Below are positions 1-8,087 of a stretch of DNA of 23,386 nt, piece after piece (positions within the stretch are counted from its first letter, which is position 1; the number at the start of each line of letters is the position of its first letter). The notes under the pieces are model-generated. The model searched no databases. It was not told the origin of the DNA and was given only the letters and a program-made list of their open reading frames with translations. A program made the position numbers and the translations under genes. The stretch is from a virus, in the IMG/VR virus record IMGVR_UViG_3300003323_000173, positions 1-23,386 of that record; one strand, written 5' to 3'.

Positions 1-3000
1 TTGGTCAGAGGACTTATAGGAAAAGGAGTTACACCTGATCAGATAGCATTAACCCTGAATACTGCATCAAATTTTAAAGCCCAGATGGATGCTGACCCAT
101 CATTTGAAAATGTTCCATTAGAAGAAAAGATATTAATGTCAGCGGCATATGGAATTGTATCGGGTAAATTAGAGAAATATGGTTTAACCAAATCGCTATC
201 CAAGTCACCTTTAGGCAGAAATCTCAATGCCTACATACTCAAGTCGGTATTCTCTCAACTTCCTAAAGGAGCCTCAGCAGAAGCAGTCGAAACAGCTGTT
301 GAGTCCACTGTAAAAGGCTTAATAGCAAAAGGAATCCTAAATACCGCCTCAGCAAGTTTTATTGAAGGGTCAACCGAAGCAGCACAGGAAATAGCTGACA
401 TGACTCTGAAGGAGGCTTATAACGAGATCAAAGGCAAAGACTATTTCGATAACCCTAAGACATTCACTGAGGCACTTGGAAGAGCAAGTGAAAGCTTCCA
501 GTTAGGAATGATTGGTGGTGCTATGATGAATGGAACCACTCATATTTTGCAAACTCCCAGAAACTTAAGATCAGTATCTCAATTAAAGCATCTGGAATCC
601 ATCGTTGAAAATCCTGATGCGAAGGCTATATTCGAAAACAATCTCAAGGCCAAGGTTATCAGCCGGGAAATTACACCAGCACAGGCTAAATCTCAAATCC
701 AAGAGATGAACGAGTCTCAAGCGTTATTTGATAAGATTCCAAAGCATGTAAGCGATAAATACGAGTCATTTAACCTCTTATCCGAAAAACAAGAATTAGA
801 GCAGCAGATCGCAGGAAAAGACCCTGTATTGGCAGCTCCTCAAAAAGAAAGAATTGCAGAAATAGATCAACAACTTTATAACATTTCACAAGATGCCCTT
901 CAAAAGCAAAAGTCAGCAGGCATTTCTGTACAGCCAGAAACCAAAAGTAGCGGAACAGTTCAGGAAACACAGTCCGAACCAGAACTTAAAAGCCCTACCG
1001 AACAAAGTACAGAAGAAACAATCGTCCAAGAAGAAGTAAAGCCTTCAGAAATAGATACGCTTATTGAGGCTGAAACTATACCTGAACGTAGATCAACGCT
1101 TCAGGCGGTAAAGAACGTAGAGACTGCATTAGGTGATACTAAAGTCATTGTACATCAGAATTCGGAAGACTATGCAAGCGCGATAAATGAATTTGTTGCA
1201 GATAAAGAGTCTGATAATAACAGGACTTCTGCTCGATTCATACCATCTCGTAACGAAATCCATATCGACCTTGATACAGCCGAACCATTGTCCGCTTATC
1301 ACGAAGCATTTCACGCTAAAATCCGGAACATTGATAAATCTACTTTATCTGGAATGGTCTCAGACTTACGCAATGTTGTTAAAGACGATGAAAATTTACT
1401 TGAGCAGGCCAACCAGTTTGCGCTGAACTATGGTGATAGTGAAATATCAGAAGAGACTTTGGCTGAGCTTACTGGACTCATGGCTAATACTGCTACGAAA
1501 CTGGATAAGACAAATCTCCAGAAGTTCATCGAATTCATTAATAAGATTGCGACTAAGATCGGACTCCCTTCAATTCTTAACAAAGCCGCATCAAAAGGTG
1601 AAGTAGTTAACTTTGTTAACGATTTATCTGCTTCGTTTAGAGAGGGCCGAACTACAGAGGATGTAGCAAATAGCGACACCCCTATCGTAAGTCAAGATTC
1701 TTCTCGTAAAATCACCCCAGATCGTCTTGCTCAAATGCAGTTATTTGATGAATCATATAATAAACTCATTGAAGAAGGATCATCACCAACTGATGCGTTT
1801 GACAAGTCAATGGAGTCGGTTGAAGCTATTCAGGATGACATTAAGCGAGAGGAAGCAATTCGAGACATTAACCGCAGATACGGCAAGAAAGTTAAAGCCG
1901 CTCCAAAAGCCGAGAAGGTAATTGGTAAGAAAAAACCTAAAATGGTTTTGGTTGATGATGCTAAAGCACTTGTATCTCAGATCAAACTCGAAGCAAAGGC
2001 AGCGCAACAAAAGAAGAAGCAGATTCAGGAAACTCTGGCAACTATTTCTGATACTGTAAAGGCAATGGAGTCCAATGGAAAAATCTCCGTTCGCCAAATG
2101 AAGTCTATCCTCAGTGCCATGAAAGGACTAAACATGGATAACAAAGTTGCGGTAGACAGATTTATCGACTACGTTGGCAAGGCAATTTCAGACGCTCAGT
2201 ACGTCGAAAAAGTAGGTAATGCTATTAGTATACGTAAAACCATCAAACGTTCATTTAAAGGCAAATCTAACCCATTTGTGGCTGTAGCTAAAGGGTTCTC
2301 AGAAATTAACCCTAAATGGGTTGAGAATATTGACGAGTATCTTGATATTGCAGGCAAGGTTAAGGAATCGCTTAGACCTACACGTATTCAGAATGGCGAG
2401 ATTAAATTCAAGCAGGAAGCAGATATTCAGGAAGTTGGGAAGTACACTGCAAGAGAACAGGAGCGCCAGAATAAAGTAACGGAAGAAAACATCCGTAACA
2501 ACTATGAGCGTATCACTGGCAAAAAAGCAGACGGAAGACCAGCAGGTGAATTGCTTGCTGAAATGAATAGTGAAGAGTTTATTGATAAGCCAGATTACAC
2601 AGATGAGGTTCGTCAGGTTCTGCGCGATACTATTGACCAGTTCTATCAAGTCATAACATCAGAAGATCCTAAAGAAGTTCAGGATGCAGTGAAGATAAAC
2701 GTCGATATTCTGGATAACAGAACGGCCATCAAAATCATTGATGCACTTGACTCTTATATTGCTAATGGTTCTACTGCTGGGCTTCGCGCTCAGATGGCTT
2801 CTTACAAAGGAATTGAGAAAGCAAAGAATAGTACACTCAAATCTGCCAAACTCAGGCTCGCCGGTAATGCAAAACTTGGCCGGTTCCAAAATGAACAATT
2901 CACTAACCTGAATATCATGACTGAACGGATATTCAGAGGCGCAAGAGCAGGATTGCAATTCAGAGAGGAATCAGGGCTACAAGGGGTCATAAATGGCTCG

Positions 3001-5334
3001 GCTAAGGCAGAAACAAACACTGTAAACAAACAAAATGAATACCTGAAGAAGTTTGGTAAGATTAAAAACTTCAACAGTGCTGAGAATATCTTCGAACGTA
3101 ATATCATCGCTTTCCTTCGCCGGAACACAACCAATGGCGATCAGCAATCAGAGTTTAACCGTCGTAAAAAACTGTTGGAGGATTCCGTAGCTGTACTGAA
3201 GAAAGGCAACAAGGATGAAAGAAATAAAGCGGACTTCTATCGTAAAGCTATTGACAAGCTGAATGCTACGTCAGAAGAGACTACAATACAGGACATTGAG
3301 AGAAAGGCATCTAAAAGCAATGTGGAGGCCGTCGATTTTGTGACCAACATGTGGTCTGAATTATATCCAGAGCTTTCTGATTTTGCATTAGGCGTACACA
3401 ACATCATGCTACCAAGAGACAGCAACTATACTCCGGATAGATACGCTACACTATCTAACAAACTGACCGTAGAAGAAACGATCGATCAAAAGTCATTTGG
3501 ACTCGGGGCATTCAGTAATTTTGTTCTGGATAAAAATGAAGCTGGTGTATTAGTAGAATCCACAAGACCTAAGACCTTACCAAAAGGAAGATACGTTGAT
3601 CTGGATTTCGATACAAACATGTTTAGAGCTTACAAATTGGCTCTTACTGATATGTACACCGCAGAATCTATTGAGCAGGCTTATAGCTACCTTAAGTCGC
3701 CTGAATTCGATGAAATGGTTGATGTAGATGATGCTAATATTTTGAAGGCCGCAATATCTGATTACGTATCATCTAAGAAAGGTGGCAAGTATAGCGACAA
3801 AGACACGTTTGATTACTTCCGAAAAACCATGAACTATATTGGCGCATTGGGGGCCGGTAGAGCTTTGGCTGGATTCGGTCAGGCAATTAACCAATATTCA
3901 ACTGCCACAATGAACACCTTCATAAACGCTGGCGTAAATCTGCATCCGTGGGATATAGCCAATAAGGAGGCGATGGAATTTGTTAGTAAGTCAGGTAGAG
4001 GAATCGCTAATCGCGGACTTGAGTCTGTTACAACAATTGAGAATGCTGACAACGTAATGAAAAAGGCGTTCACCGGAAGTAAGGTTGTAAATGCTGTTCC
4101 GAAATTTATTGCTAAAGTAAACGAGATCGAGCTTCGGTGGCTCCTTTCAAAACCAGATGTTGCAGCAGCTAGAACAGCATGGCTTGCGTACTACCGAAAA
4201 TCCATGAAAGAACAAGGCTTGGAGGTGAGCTACAATCCAAAAGACCTGAACGACAAAGCTGCTGATTATGCTCAGGCCATGGTTGACCGAAATATGGATG
4301 TTTCAGATACTGAACTGAGGGGTAAATTCTTTAAGGATAAAGCTGGTTACAAAGTATTTATGAAGCAGATATTTTTCCCGTTTGCAACATTCGCTCTGAA
4401 TCAGAAAAACAGGATGTATAGTGATTTTTCTACCGTATTTTCTCCAACGGCCTCAAATAAGGATCGATTTGGCTCAATGCGATCTCTGTCTGCCTTGACA
4501 ATGGAGGCTATCACATATAATTACATAGGTTATTCAATAGGAAAAATGATACTTGATGCTGCGATGGAGTCCTTCGATTTGGATGATGAGGAAAAAAAGG
4601 CAATGAAAGATAAATATATCGAAAACATGAAGCGAAATCAGATCTCGAAAGCGGTAAAGGATTTTGTTAGCCCGTCGCCAGTGTTTGATAATTGGACGCT
4701 TATCGGCGTAAACAAGCTGATCAAGTACTCAGGATTCGGAAAAGAAGATGAGAAAGAATTCGACGAGATGATTAAAGCTGAGAATGAGAAACGTTTCAAT
4801 GAGTACAAAGAACCATTAACTGAAGAAGAAATAGAAAAGAAGAGACTAGCTTTTCATGAGAAAGAAGATTTTCAGTTCTTTGTAGATGATGCAGGTTCTA
4901 TGGGTATATACGCCATCCAATACGAGAAAGTAAAGGAAACTATGGATATGTATAGAGCTTGGAATTCAGGAGAATATACTCAGGAAACTAAGTACGGTGA
5001 ACAGGAAAAGAAACTAACCAAGGAAGGCCAAGAAAAAATGCTCTTACCATTCTTATTGAAATTCGGAGGAGCTTCTGTTTTGCCACGCGAAGCTGATCAG
5101 GCTGCAAACCGGATGTTCAAGATCGTGAAAGACAAATATGGAATCACAGAAACTCAGGCTGAAAAAATCGAAGAGCTTAAGAAACTTGGTTACAAAGAAG
5201 ATGAAGCAATGGTGAAGCTAGTTAAAGCAAAATCCGGCGCTCCGAGGACAGTTGAGGGGCTTGCGGAACATCTTGAATACATTAAGACACTTTCCGAATC
5301 TGAACTTAAGGAGTATTGGAAAGGGGTTGAATAA
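1..5334 (+). CDS. Giant polyvalent phage protein with zincin-type peptidase motif (5' end cut by window)
   Basis: An open frame runs from the first base to a TAA at 5332-5334, giving 1777 residues. The first codon is TTG and the frame is open at the edge, so the real start probably lies upstream. Residue numbers here count from the window edge. Residues 434-438 are HEAFH, a match to the HExxH zinc-protease motif, and Glu residues at 484-489 could supply the third ligand. Most of the rest is charged and helical, with a Gln/Lys-rich segment at 655-690. A more hydrophobic stretch around 1275-1560 resembles the conserved core of large polyvalent proteins in phages. Such proteins are thought to be packaged and injected with the DNA; the peptidase could cleave itself, host proteins or cell wall. 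It is the only plus-strand gene here, as expected for a late gene meeting the early block. The exact function is inferred; that it is one large phage protein is clear. Confidence 0.85.
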   Translation: MVRGLIGKGVTPDQIALTLNTASNFKAQMDADPSFENVPLEEKILMSAAYGIVSGKLEKYGLTKSLSKSPLGRNLNAYILKSVFSQLPKGASAEAVETAVESTVKGLIAKGILNTASASFIEGSTEAAQEIADMTLKEAYNEIKGKDYFDNPKTFTEALGRASESFQLGMIGGAMMNGTTHILQTPRNLRSVSQLKHLESIVENPDAKAIFENNLKAKVISREITPAQAKSQIQEMNESQALFDKIPKHVSDKYESFNLLSEKQELEQQIAGKDPVLAAPQKERIAEIDQQLYNISQDALQKQKSAGISVQPETKSSGTVQETQSEPELKSPTEQSTEETIVQEEVKPSEIDTLIEAETIPERRSTLQAVKNVETALGDTKVIVHQNSEDYASAINEFVADKESDNNRTSARFIPSRNEIHIDLDTAEPLSAYHEAFHAKIRNIDKSTLSGMVSDLRNVVKDDENLLEQANQFALNYGDSEISEETLAELTGLMANTATKLDKTNLQKFIEFINKIATKIGLPSILNKAASKGEVVNFVNDLSASFREGRTTEDVANSDTPIVSQDSSRKITPDRLAQMQLFDESYNKLIEEGSSPTDAFDKSMESVEAIQDDIKREEAIRDINRRYGKKVKAAPKAEKVIGKKKPKMVLVDDAKALVSQIKLEAKAAQQKKKQIQETLATISDTVKAMESNGKISVRQMKSILSAMKGLNMDNKVAVDRFIDYVGKAISDAQYVEKVGNAISIRKTIKRSFKGKSNPFVAVAKGFSEINPKWVENIDEYLDIAGKVKESLRPTRIQNGEIKFKQEADIQEVGKYTAREQERQNKVTEENIRNNYERITGKKADGRPAGELLAEMNSEEFIDKPDYTDEVRQVLRDTIDQFYQVITSEDPKEVQDAVKINVDILDNRTAIKIIDALDSYIANGSTAGLRAQMASYKGIEKAKNSTLKSAKLRLAGNAKLGRFQNEQFTNLNIMTERIFRGARAGLQFREESGLQGVINGSAKAETNTVNKQNEYLKKFGKIKNFNSAENIFERNIIAFLRRNTTNGDQQSEFNRRKKLLEDSVAVLKKGNKDERNKADFYRKAIDKLNATSEETTIQDIERKASKSNVEAVDFVTNMWSELYPELSDFALGVHNIMLPRDSNYTPDRYATLSNKLTVEETIDQKSFGLGAFSNFVLDKNEAGVLVESTRPKTLPKGRYVDLDFDTNMFRAYKLALTDMYTAESIEQAYSYLKSPEFDEMVDVDDANILKAAISDYVSSKKGGKYSDKDTFDYFRKTMNYIGALGAGRALAGFGQAINQYSTATMNTFINAGVNLHPWDIANKEAMEFVSKSGRGIANRGLESVTTIENADNVMKKAFTGSKVVNAVPKFIAKVNEIELRWLLSKPDVAAARTAWLAYYRKSMKEQGLEVSYNPKDLNDKAADYAQAMVDRNMDVSDTELRGKFFKDKAGYKVFMKQIFFPFATFALNQKNRMYSDFSTVFSPTASNKDRFGSMRSLSALTMEAITYNYIGYSIGKMILDAAMESFDLDDEEKKAMKDKYIENMKRNQISKAVKDFVSPSPVFDNWTLIGVNKLIKYSGFGKEDEKEFDEMIKAENEKRFNEYKEPLTEEEIEKKRLAFHEKEDFQFFVDDAGSMGIYAIQYEKVKETMDMYRAWNSGEYTQETKYGEQEKKLTKEGQEKMLLPFLLKFGGASVLPREADQAANRMFKIVKDKYGITETQAEKIEELKKLGYKEDEAMVKLVKAKSGAPRTVEGLAEHLEYIKTLSESELKEYWKGVE

Positions 5335-5335
5335 A

Positions 5336-5363
5336 AAGAGACCCAACTGCAATCAGGTCTCTT
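5336..5363 (-). terminator. Hairpin terminator at the very end of the leftward block
   Basis: An 8-bp perfect stem pairs 5336-5343 (AAGAGACC) with 5356-5363 (GGTCTCTT) around a 12-nt loop. Read on the minus strand, the stem is followed by a run of T, as in an intrinsic terminator. On the plus strand no T run follows, so it is a poor terminator for the giant gene, whose stop codon lies only 2 bases away. It is probably a second, backup terminator for leftward transcripts. Confidence 0.6.
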
Positions 5364-5433
5364 GAGCATGAAAAGTATTTGTACCACCAAACAGCTTTCA
5401 AGCAAATATAATTCTTTTTACTCAAAAGAAAAG

Positions 5434-5460
5434 GGGGCTGGCACATAAACACCCAACCCC
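5434..5460 (-). terminator. Hairpin terminator downstream of the last minus-strand gene
   Basis: GC-rich arms at 5434-5441 and 5453-5460 form an 8-bp stem with an 11-nt loop. On the minus strand the only imperfect pair is a G-U wobble and the hairpin is followed by CTTTTCTTTT. On the plus strand the same pair becomes a C-A mismatch and there is no T run. The asymmetry says it acts on leftward transcripts. It lies 32 bases past the stop of the gene ending at 5493. Confidence 0.7.
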
Positions 5461-5492
5461 ATGACACTTTACCTAACGCTCTTATATGGAAA

Positions 5493-5669
5493 TTATTGCA
5501 ATGTAGTAATTTTACTTTTAAGCAAATGCATACGTCTGTGAGAATTATCCAATAGTTCCAAAAGGTTCCTTGGCGCATTCTCAAACATCTCGACTTTTCT
5601 TGGATTAGTGTACTTCAGGAAATGAATGTACTGCTTCCTACTTTTGATGTACAGCTCTTCGATTGTCAT
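5493..5669 (-). CDS. Small basic protein of unknown function (58 aa)
   Basis: I do not recognise this protein. It starts MTIEELYIKSRKQYIHFLKY and is Lys/Arg-rich and probably helical throughout, without Cys or membrane segments. The frame stays open upstream to an ATG at 5768, but that part lies inside the neighbouring gene. The start at 5669 is preferred because it comes one base after the upstream stop (TGA A ATG), with AAGGCG just ahead. It is the last gene of the leftward block and is followed by two terminators. A nucleic-acid-binding or host-interacting role would fit its charge but is only a guess. Confidence 0.6.
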   Translation of the reverse strand: MTIEELYIKSRKQYIHFLKYTNPRKVEMFENAPRNLLELLDNSHRRMHLLKSKITTLQ

Positions 5670-5670
5670 T

Positions 5671-5865
5671 TCACGCCTTATTATTGTTACTTGCATACAT
5701 CTCCCATGCTTTGCTCTGATGTAGTCTACCCACAGCATCAACGACCACATCGAATGCTGATTTATCATCTACACCATCGCTTCTGACGATTATTTCTATA
5801 ATAACTTTACGACCTTTCACATAGTCAGACGCTATATAGTTCCTCTCAGTCTTACTCATAAGCAT
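5671..5865 (-). CDS. Hypothetical protein (64 aa)
   Basis: No family is recognised. The protein is short, soluble and mixed in charge; its middle (GRKVIIEIIVRSDG) looks like beta strands and its C-terminal part (FDVVVDAVGRLHQSK) like a helix. Two in-frame ATG codons are possible, at 5865 and at 5859. The second gives MSKTERN and is as plausible as the first. The gene lies 6 bases from the HNH gene upstream and is followed at once by the 58-aa gene, so it is probably co-transcribed and translated with both. Confidence 0.6.
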   Translation of the reverse strand: MLMSKTERNYIASDYVKGRKVIIEIIVRSDGVDDKSAFDVVVDAVGRLHQSKAWEMYASNNNKA

Positions 5866-5871
5866 TATTTT

Positions 5872-6282
5872 TTAAAACGGATCACCCGTTTGCCGTTCAA
5901 CATTTATCTTGGCTGTCCTCATGTGAAACTCCATTCTATTGCCACCCCATTTGTAGTCAAGGTATTTAGCTACATTAACACAGTTTGGTAAAGCTTGGAT
6001 GTTCCATTTGTGATAACCCTTATCTTCCTCTCGTCTATCCATGTGCAACGAAAACTTGTAGCGTCCTTTTTTGGCTATATAACCAGTTCTGATAGCGAAT
6101 TCACGATACTCATCAAGAGTCAGTGTGGTCTCAATATTCCGGCGTTTGCAGTTCTTTTTATGGTTCTGCCAACAATACTTGGCTAAATCAGATTCACGCT
6201 CTTTAATAGTCCGACATGGTCTACAAATAGATCGGCCTTTCTGAGCCTTTCTTCGGCAGTTAGGGGTTGAGCAGTTTCGCAT
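5872..6282 (-). CDS. HNH-type endonuclease with N-terminal zinc ribbon
   Basis: The 136-aa protein begins with a four-Cys cluster, C4, C9, C20 and C23 (CSTPNC and CRPC), typical of a small zinc ribbon. The C-terminal half has the HNH pattern seen in phage enzymes: LHMDRREEDKGYHKWNIQAL, with H80 and D82 followed by N94 and N103. In homing-type HNH proteins this region binds a metal and nicks or cuts DNA. Free-standing HNH genes are common in phages as selfish homing elements or as packaging helpers; this one is small and not next to packaging genes, so a homing or recombination role is more likely. Its first 23 bases overlap the end of the methyltransferase gene and resemble that gene's own start, which may bear on how the methyltransferase arrived. 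Confidence 0.75.
   Translation of the reverse strand: MRNCSTPNCRRKAQKGRSICRPCRTIKERESDLAKYCWQNHKKNCKRRNIETTLTLDEYREFAIRTGYIAKKGRYKFSLHMDRREEDKGYHKWNIQALPNCVNVAKYLDYKWGGNRMEFHMRTAKINVERQTGDPF
6260..6282 (-). repeat. Gene-junction direct repeat, copy 1
   Basis: This 23-base overlap holds the ATG of the HNH gene at one end and the stop of the methyltransferase gene at the other. It matches 7029-7051 at 18 of 23 positions, and at 14 of 15 across the core CTGCTCAAC[C/T]CCTAA. Both copies are read the same way: LLN-P or LLN-S then stop in one frame, CSTPN in the other. Confidence 0.65.
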
Positions 6283-7051
6283 TATTCCTTCTTTTTAATC
6301 CATCTTCAAAAATAATAGGATCAGACTCTATGCCTATGTATAACCTGTTAAGTCTATCGCAAACAACACCAGTAGTGTTAGAGCCTCTAACCGGATCAAG
6401 AACTACATCACCTTCATCAGTATACGTACGTATGAAGTAATCAAGAAGTGCTTCTGGTTTTTGAGTTTTATGTATAGCCAATTTCTGCTTGTCAGACGCT
6501 ATAACTTGCACACTTAAGGGGAATCTATCTGTGGAATCATAGCCATTTACTTTATCAGCATATTCATTCCCGTATATTTTGTCGGCCCCAATATTGCGCT
6601 GAATTATTCTTGATCGACACTCTGCAGAACTCACCTTTCTCTTATGCCCATGAGTTTTAATTGGGTTATATTTAGGTAGCTTGTTATAGAAGACTAATAC
6701 ATTCTCATGTGCCTTCATCGGCATCTTCTTAGAATTCAAGAAACCAGTTGGGCTAGTTTTCTGCCAAACCCAATCGTATCTAAGGTTCTTTAAATTACTC
6801 ATAGCCAGAATTGCTGTAAACGGGAATTGGCATGTGCAAATAACTACGCCGTTTGATTTCAGAACTCTGTTTGCTTCTTTCCAGAACACATTCAAATCAA
6901 TGACACTTTTGTCCCACGAAACATTTGTAGTATTGTAGGGGAAGTCAGAAAATATCATCTGTATAGAATCACTTTCAATATTTGGCATTATTTCTTCAAG
7001 CTTACCTAGGTACTCCATATTGTTCAAATTAGGAGTTGAGCAGGGTTTCAT
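6260..7051 (-). CDS. Beta-class DNA methyltransferase (N6-adenine or N4-cytosine), divergent motifs
   Basis: The 263-aa protein has the layout of phage beta-class methyltransferases. The catalytic motif IV comes first (DFPY, 36-39, in SDFPYNTTNVSWD). It is followed by a conserved middle (WQKTSPTGFLNSKKMPMKAH), then motif X (HKTQKPEALL, 194-203) and the AdoMet-binding motif I near the end (DPVRGSNTTG, 219-228). The family usually has DPPY or DLPYGTT and DxxxGSGTTG, so Gly is replaced by Asn in both places. It would methylate phage DNA, perhaps against host restriction; no partner nuclease of a restriction system is seen. The ATG at 7051 overlaps the upstream gene by 23 bases; an ATG at 7018 (MEYLGKLEE) matches the usual family start and may be the true one. 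Activity is uncertain because of the substitutions. Confidence 0.85.
   Translation of the reverse strand: MKPCSTPNLNNMEYLGKLEEIMPNIESDSIQMIFSDFPYNTTNVSWDKSVIDLNVFWKEANRVLKSNGVVICTCQFPFTAILAMSNLKNLRYDWVWQKTSPTGFLNSKKMPMKAHENVLVFYNKLPKYNPIKTHGHKRKVSSAECRSRIIQRNIGADKIYGNEYADKVNGYDSTDRFPLSVQVIASDKQKLAIHKTQKPEALLDYFIRTYTDEGDVVLDPVRGSNTTGVVCDRLNRLYIGIESDPIIFEDGLKRRNNAKLLNP
7029..7051 (-). repeat. Gene-junction direct repeat, copy 2
   Basis: Second copy of the junction sequence, here joining the stop of the 112-aa gene (LLNS then TAA) to the ATG of the methyltransferase (MKPCSTPN). With copy 1 it brackets the methyltransferase gene; from the start of one copy to the start of the other is 769 bases. 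Confidence 0.65.
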
Positions 7052-7367
7052 ATCCGATCATTTTGATGATTAGTTTAATTTCCTCAATGCTCTTTATGTA
7101 ACCAGCGAACAAAGTTGTTCCAGTGATATCCATTTTATCTTCAGGCAGAGTCATAATATAGCCACCATTCATATAGATTAAAACATAGTCTTTAGGACAA
7201 AGAAGTATATACATTGTCGTCCTGTCCTTTGATCTAAAGTCAACAACATCTCTTTGATATAGATACCTCGCGAAGTCTGCTAATTTTTTATCTAGAGAAA
7301 ATCCTATTGTTTCCAGAAATGAAGGGATTCCTGTGCCTTTAATTGAGAAATCTTTCATAACATTCAT
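7029..7367 (-). CDS. Hypothetical protein (112 aa)
   Basis: No family recognised. The sequence alternates helical and beta-like parts, with a hydrophobic stretch TTMYILLCPKDYVLIYMNGG near the middle that looks like core strands rather than a membrane segment. The C-terminal part (SIEEIKLIIKMIGYETLLN) looks helical. The start ATG at 7367 overlaps the stop of the upstream small membrane gene by ATGA, which supports translational coupling. Its last codons fall in the repeated junction sequence shared with the methyltransferase/HNH boundary, suggesting that it once lay directly before the HNH gene. Confidence 0.65.
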   Translation of the reverse strand: MNVMKDFSIKGTGIPSFLETIGFSLDKKLADFARYLYQRDVVDFRSKDRTTMYILLCPKDYVLIYMNGGYIMTLPEDKMDITGTTLFAGYIKSIEEIKLIIKMIGYETLLNS

Positions 7368-7498
7368 TTGTCGTAGATTACTTTGATTACCTCATAAATA
7401 GTAGTACAAACTATCCATATAATAATTATCAGGCCGCATCCTATAGGCGACTTAATCGTAATGTTAGCCTTTTTCTTGTCTTCGTTTTCCTCTTCCAT
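7364..7498 (-). CDS. Small single-pass membrane protein (44 aa)
   Basis: This short frame begins MEEENEDKKKANITIKSPIG and then has one hydrophobic segment (GLIIIIWIVCTTIYEVIKVI) before the TGA at 7364-7366. The acidic and basic head followed by one membrane span suggests a small inner-membrane protein. It fills the gap between two larger genes: the upstream stop is 4 bases away and its own stop overlaps the next ATG (ATGA). The spacing and the clean membrane segment are the evidence that it is real; no function can be assigned. Confidence 0.6.
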   Translation of the reverse strand: MEEENEDKKKANITIKSPIGCGLIIIIWIVCTTIYEVIKVIYDK

Positions 7499-7502
7499 TG
7501 TA

Positions 7503-7835
7503 TCAATCTTTAAATTCATAATGCAGCCGACTACTGAACTTCACATTGCTCAGTTCGACTTTGTAATCAAAATTGCCTTTCGGTATCTCTGTGAAATGAT
7601 TGGCAATGTATTTCATTTTGTAGGTTTCAGATGGAATATTCACTCCATCTTCCAAAATCACAGGTCGCTTTAGTAATGTTTGCTGATATTCACGAACCTG
7701 AGTTTTGCCCGTTTCATCTACCTTGCGCTTTTTCGCATAGGCTTCTTTTTGCTTTTGAGTCATTTGCGTTATGTCGATATTAGATCGAGTGATTGCAGTG
7801 ACTTTTATGTCTGCTATGTAGAGGGCGATCATCAT
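7503..7835 (-). CDS. Hypothetical protein (110 aa)
   Basis: No family recognised. The first 20 residues are mildly hydrophobic (MMIALYIADIKVTAIT), followed by a Lys/Gln-rich helical part (MTQKQKEAYAKKRKVDE) and a C-terminal half that looks beta-rich with positive charge. Two adjacent ATGs (7835 and 7832) are possible starts; the first overlaps the upstream TGA. The gene sits in a run of small coupled reading frames with no functional clue beyond its membership of the early block. Confidence 0.6.
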   Translation of the reverse strand: MMIALYIADIKVTAITRSNIDITQMTQKQKEAYAKKRKVDETGKTQVREYQQTLLKRPVILEDGVNIPSETYKMKYIANHFTEIPKGNFDYKVELSNVKFSSRLHYEFKD

Positions 7836-8086
7836 GATATGATCTGACAGTCCATAAAATCTTCTAAATCATTACCAAACAAGTGGTAAATACTATCGTA
7901 ATCCAATCCATTATGTATGGATGGGGCCGTTTCTTGAACATCATACAATCCATTGTATCGTTCAAAATACCCTTCAATTAGCTCGATCTCTTCTCCTGAA
8001 TCAAATCTGCCAATTTCAGCGGCATACTTTTCTCCGATTTTGATCCGCGTACCTACTACAAGATCGTCTTCTGTTACCTTTTTCAT
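7832..8086 (-). CDS. Small acidic phage protein (84 aa)
   Basis: The protein starts MKKVTEDDLVVGTRIKIGEK and continues with an acidic part containing IELIEGYFERYNGLYDVQ and SIYHLF. I recall similar short proteins from Bacteroides phages with the same GLY...TAPS...SIYHLF pattern, but no function is known to me. No Cys pairs or membrane segments are seen. It starts one base after the stop of the gene at 8088 (TGA G ATG), behind an A-rich purine stretch that ends that gene, and it overlaps the next start by ATGA. Confidence 0.65.
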   Translation of the reverse strand: MKKVTEDDLVVGTRIKIGEKYAAEIGRFDSGEEIELIEGYFERYNGLYDVQETAPSIHNGLDYDSIYHLFGNDLEDFMDCQIIS

Positions 8087-8087
8087 C

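Noticed and set aside
5306-5584. Minus-strand open frame of 92 codons reaching into the giant gene
   Set aside because: It runs through both terminator hairpins, overlaps the real 58-aa gene and the end of the giant gene, and its composition (many Trp, Cys, Phe) looks like a shadow frame.
5670-5768. N-terminal extension of the 58-aa gene up to an ATG at 5768
   Set aside because: The added part lies wholly within the 64-aa gene in another frame; the ATG at 5669 just after that gene's stop fits better.
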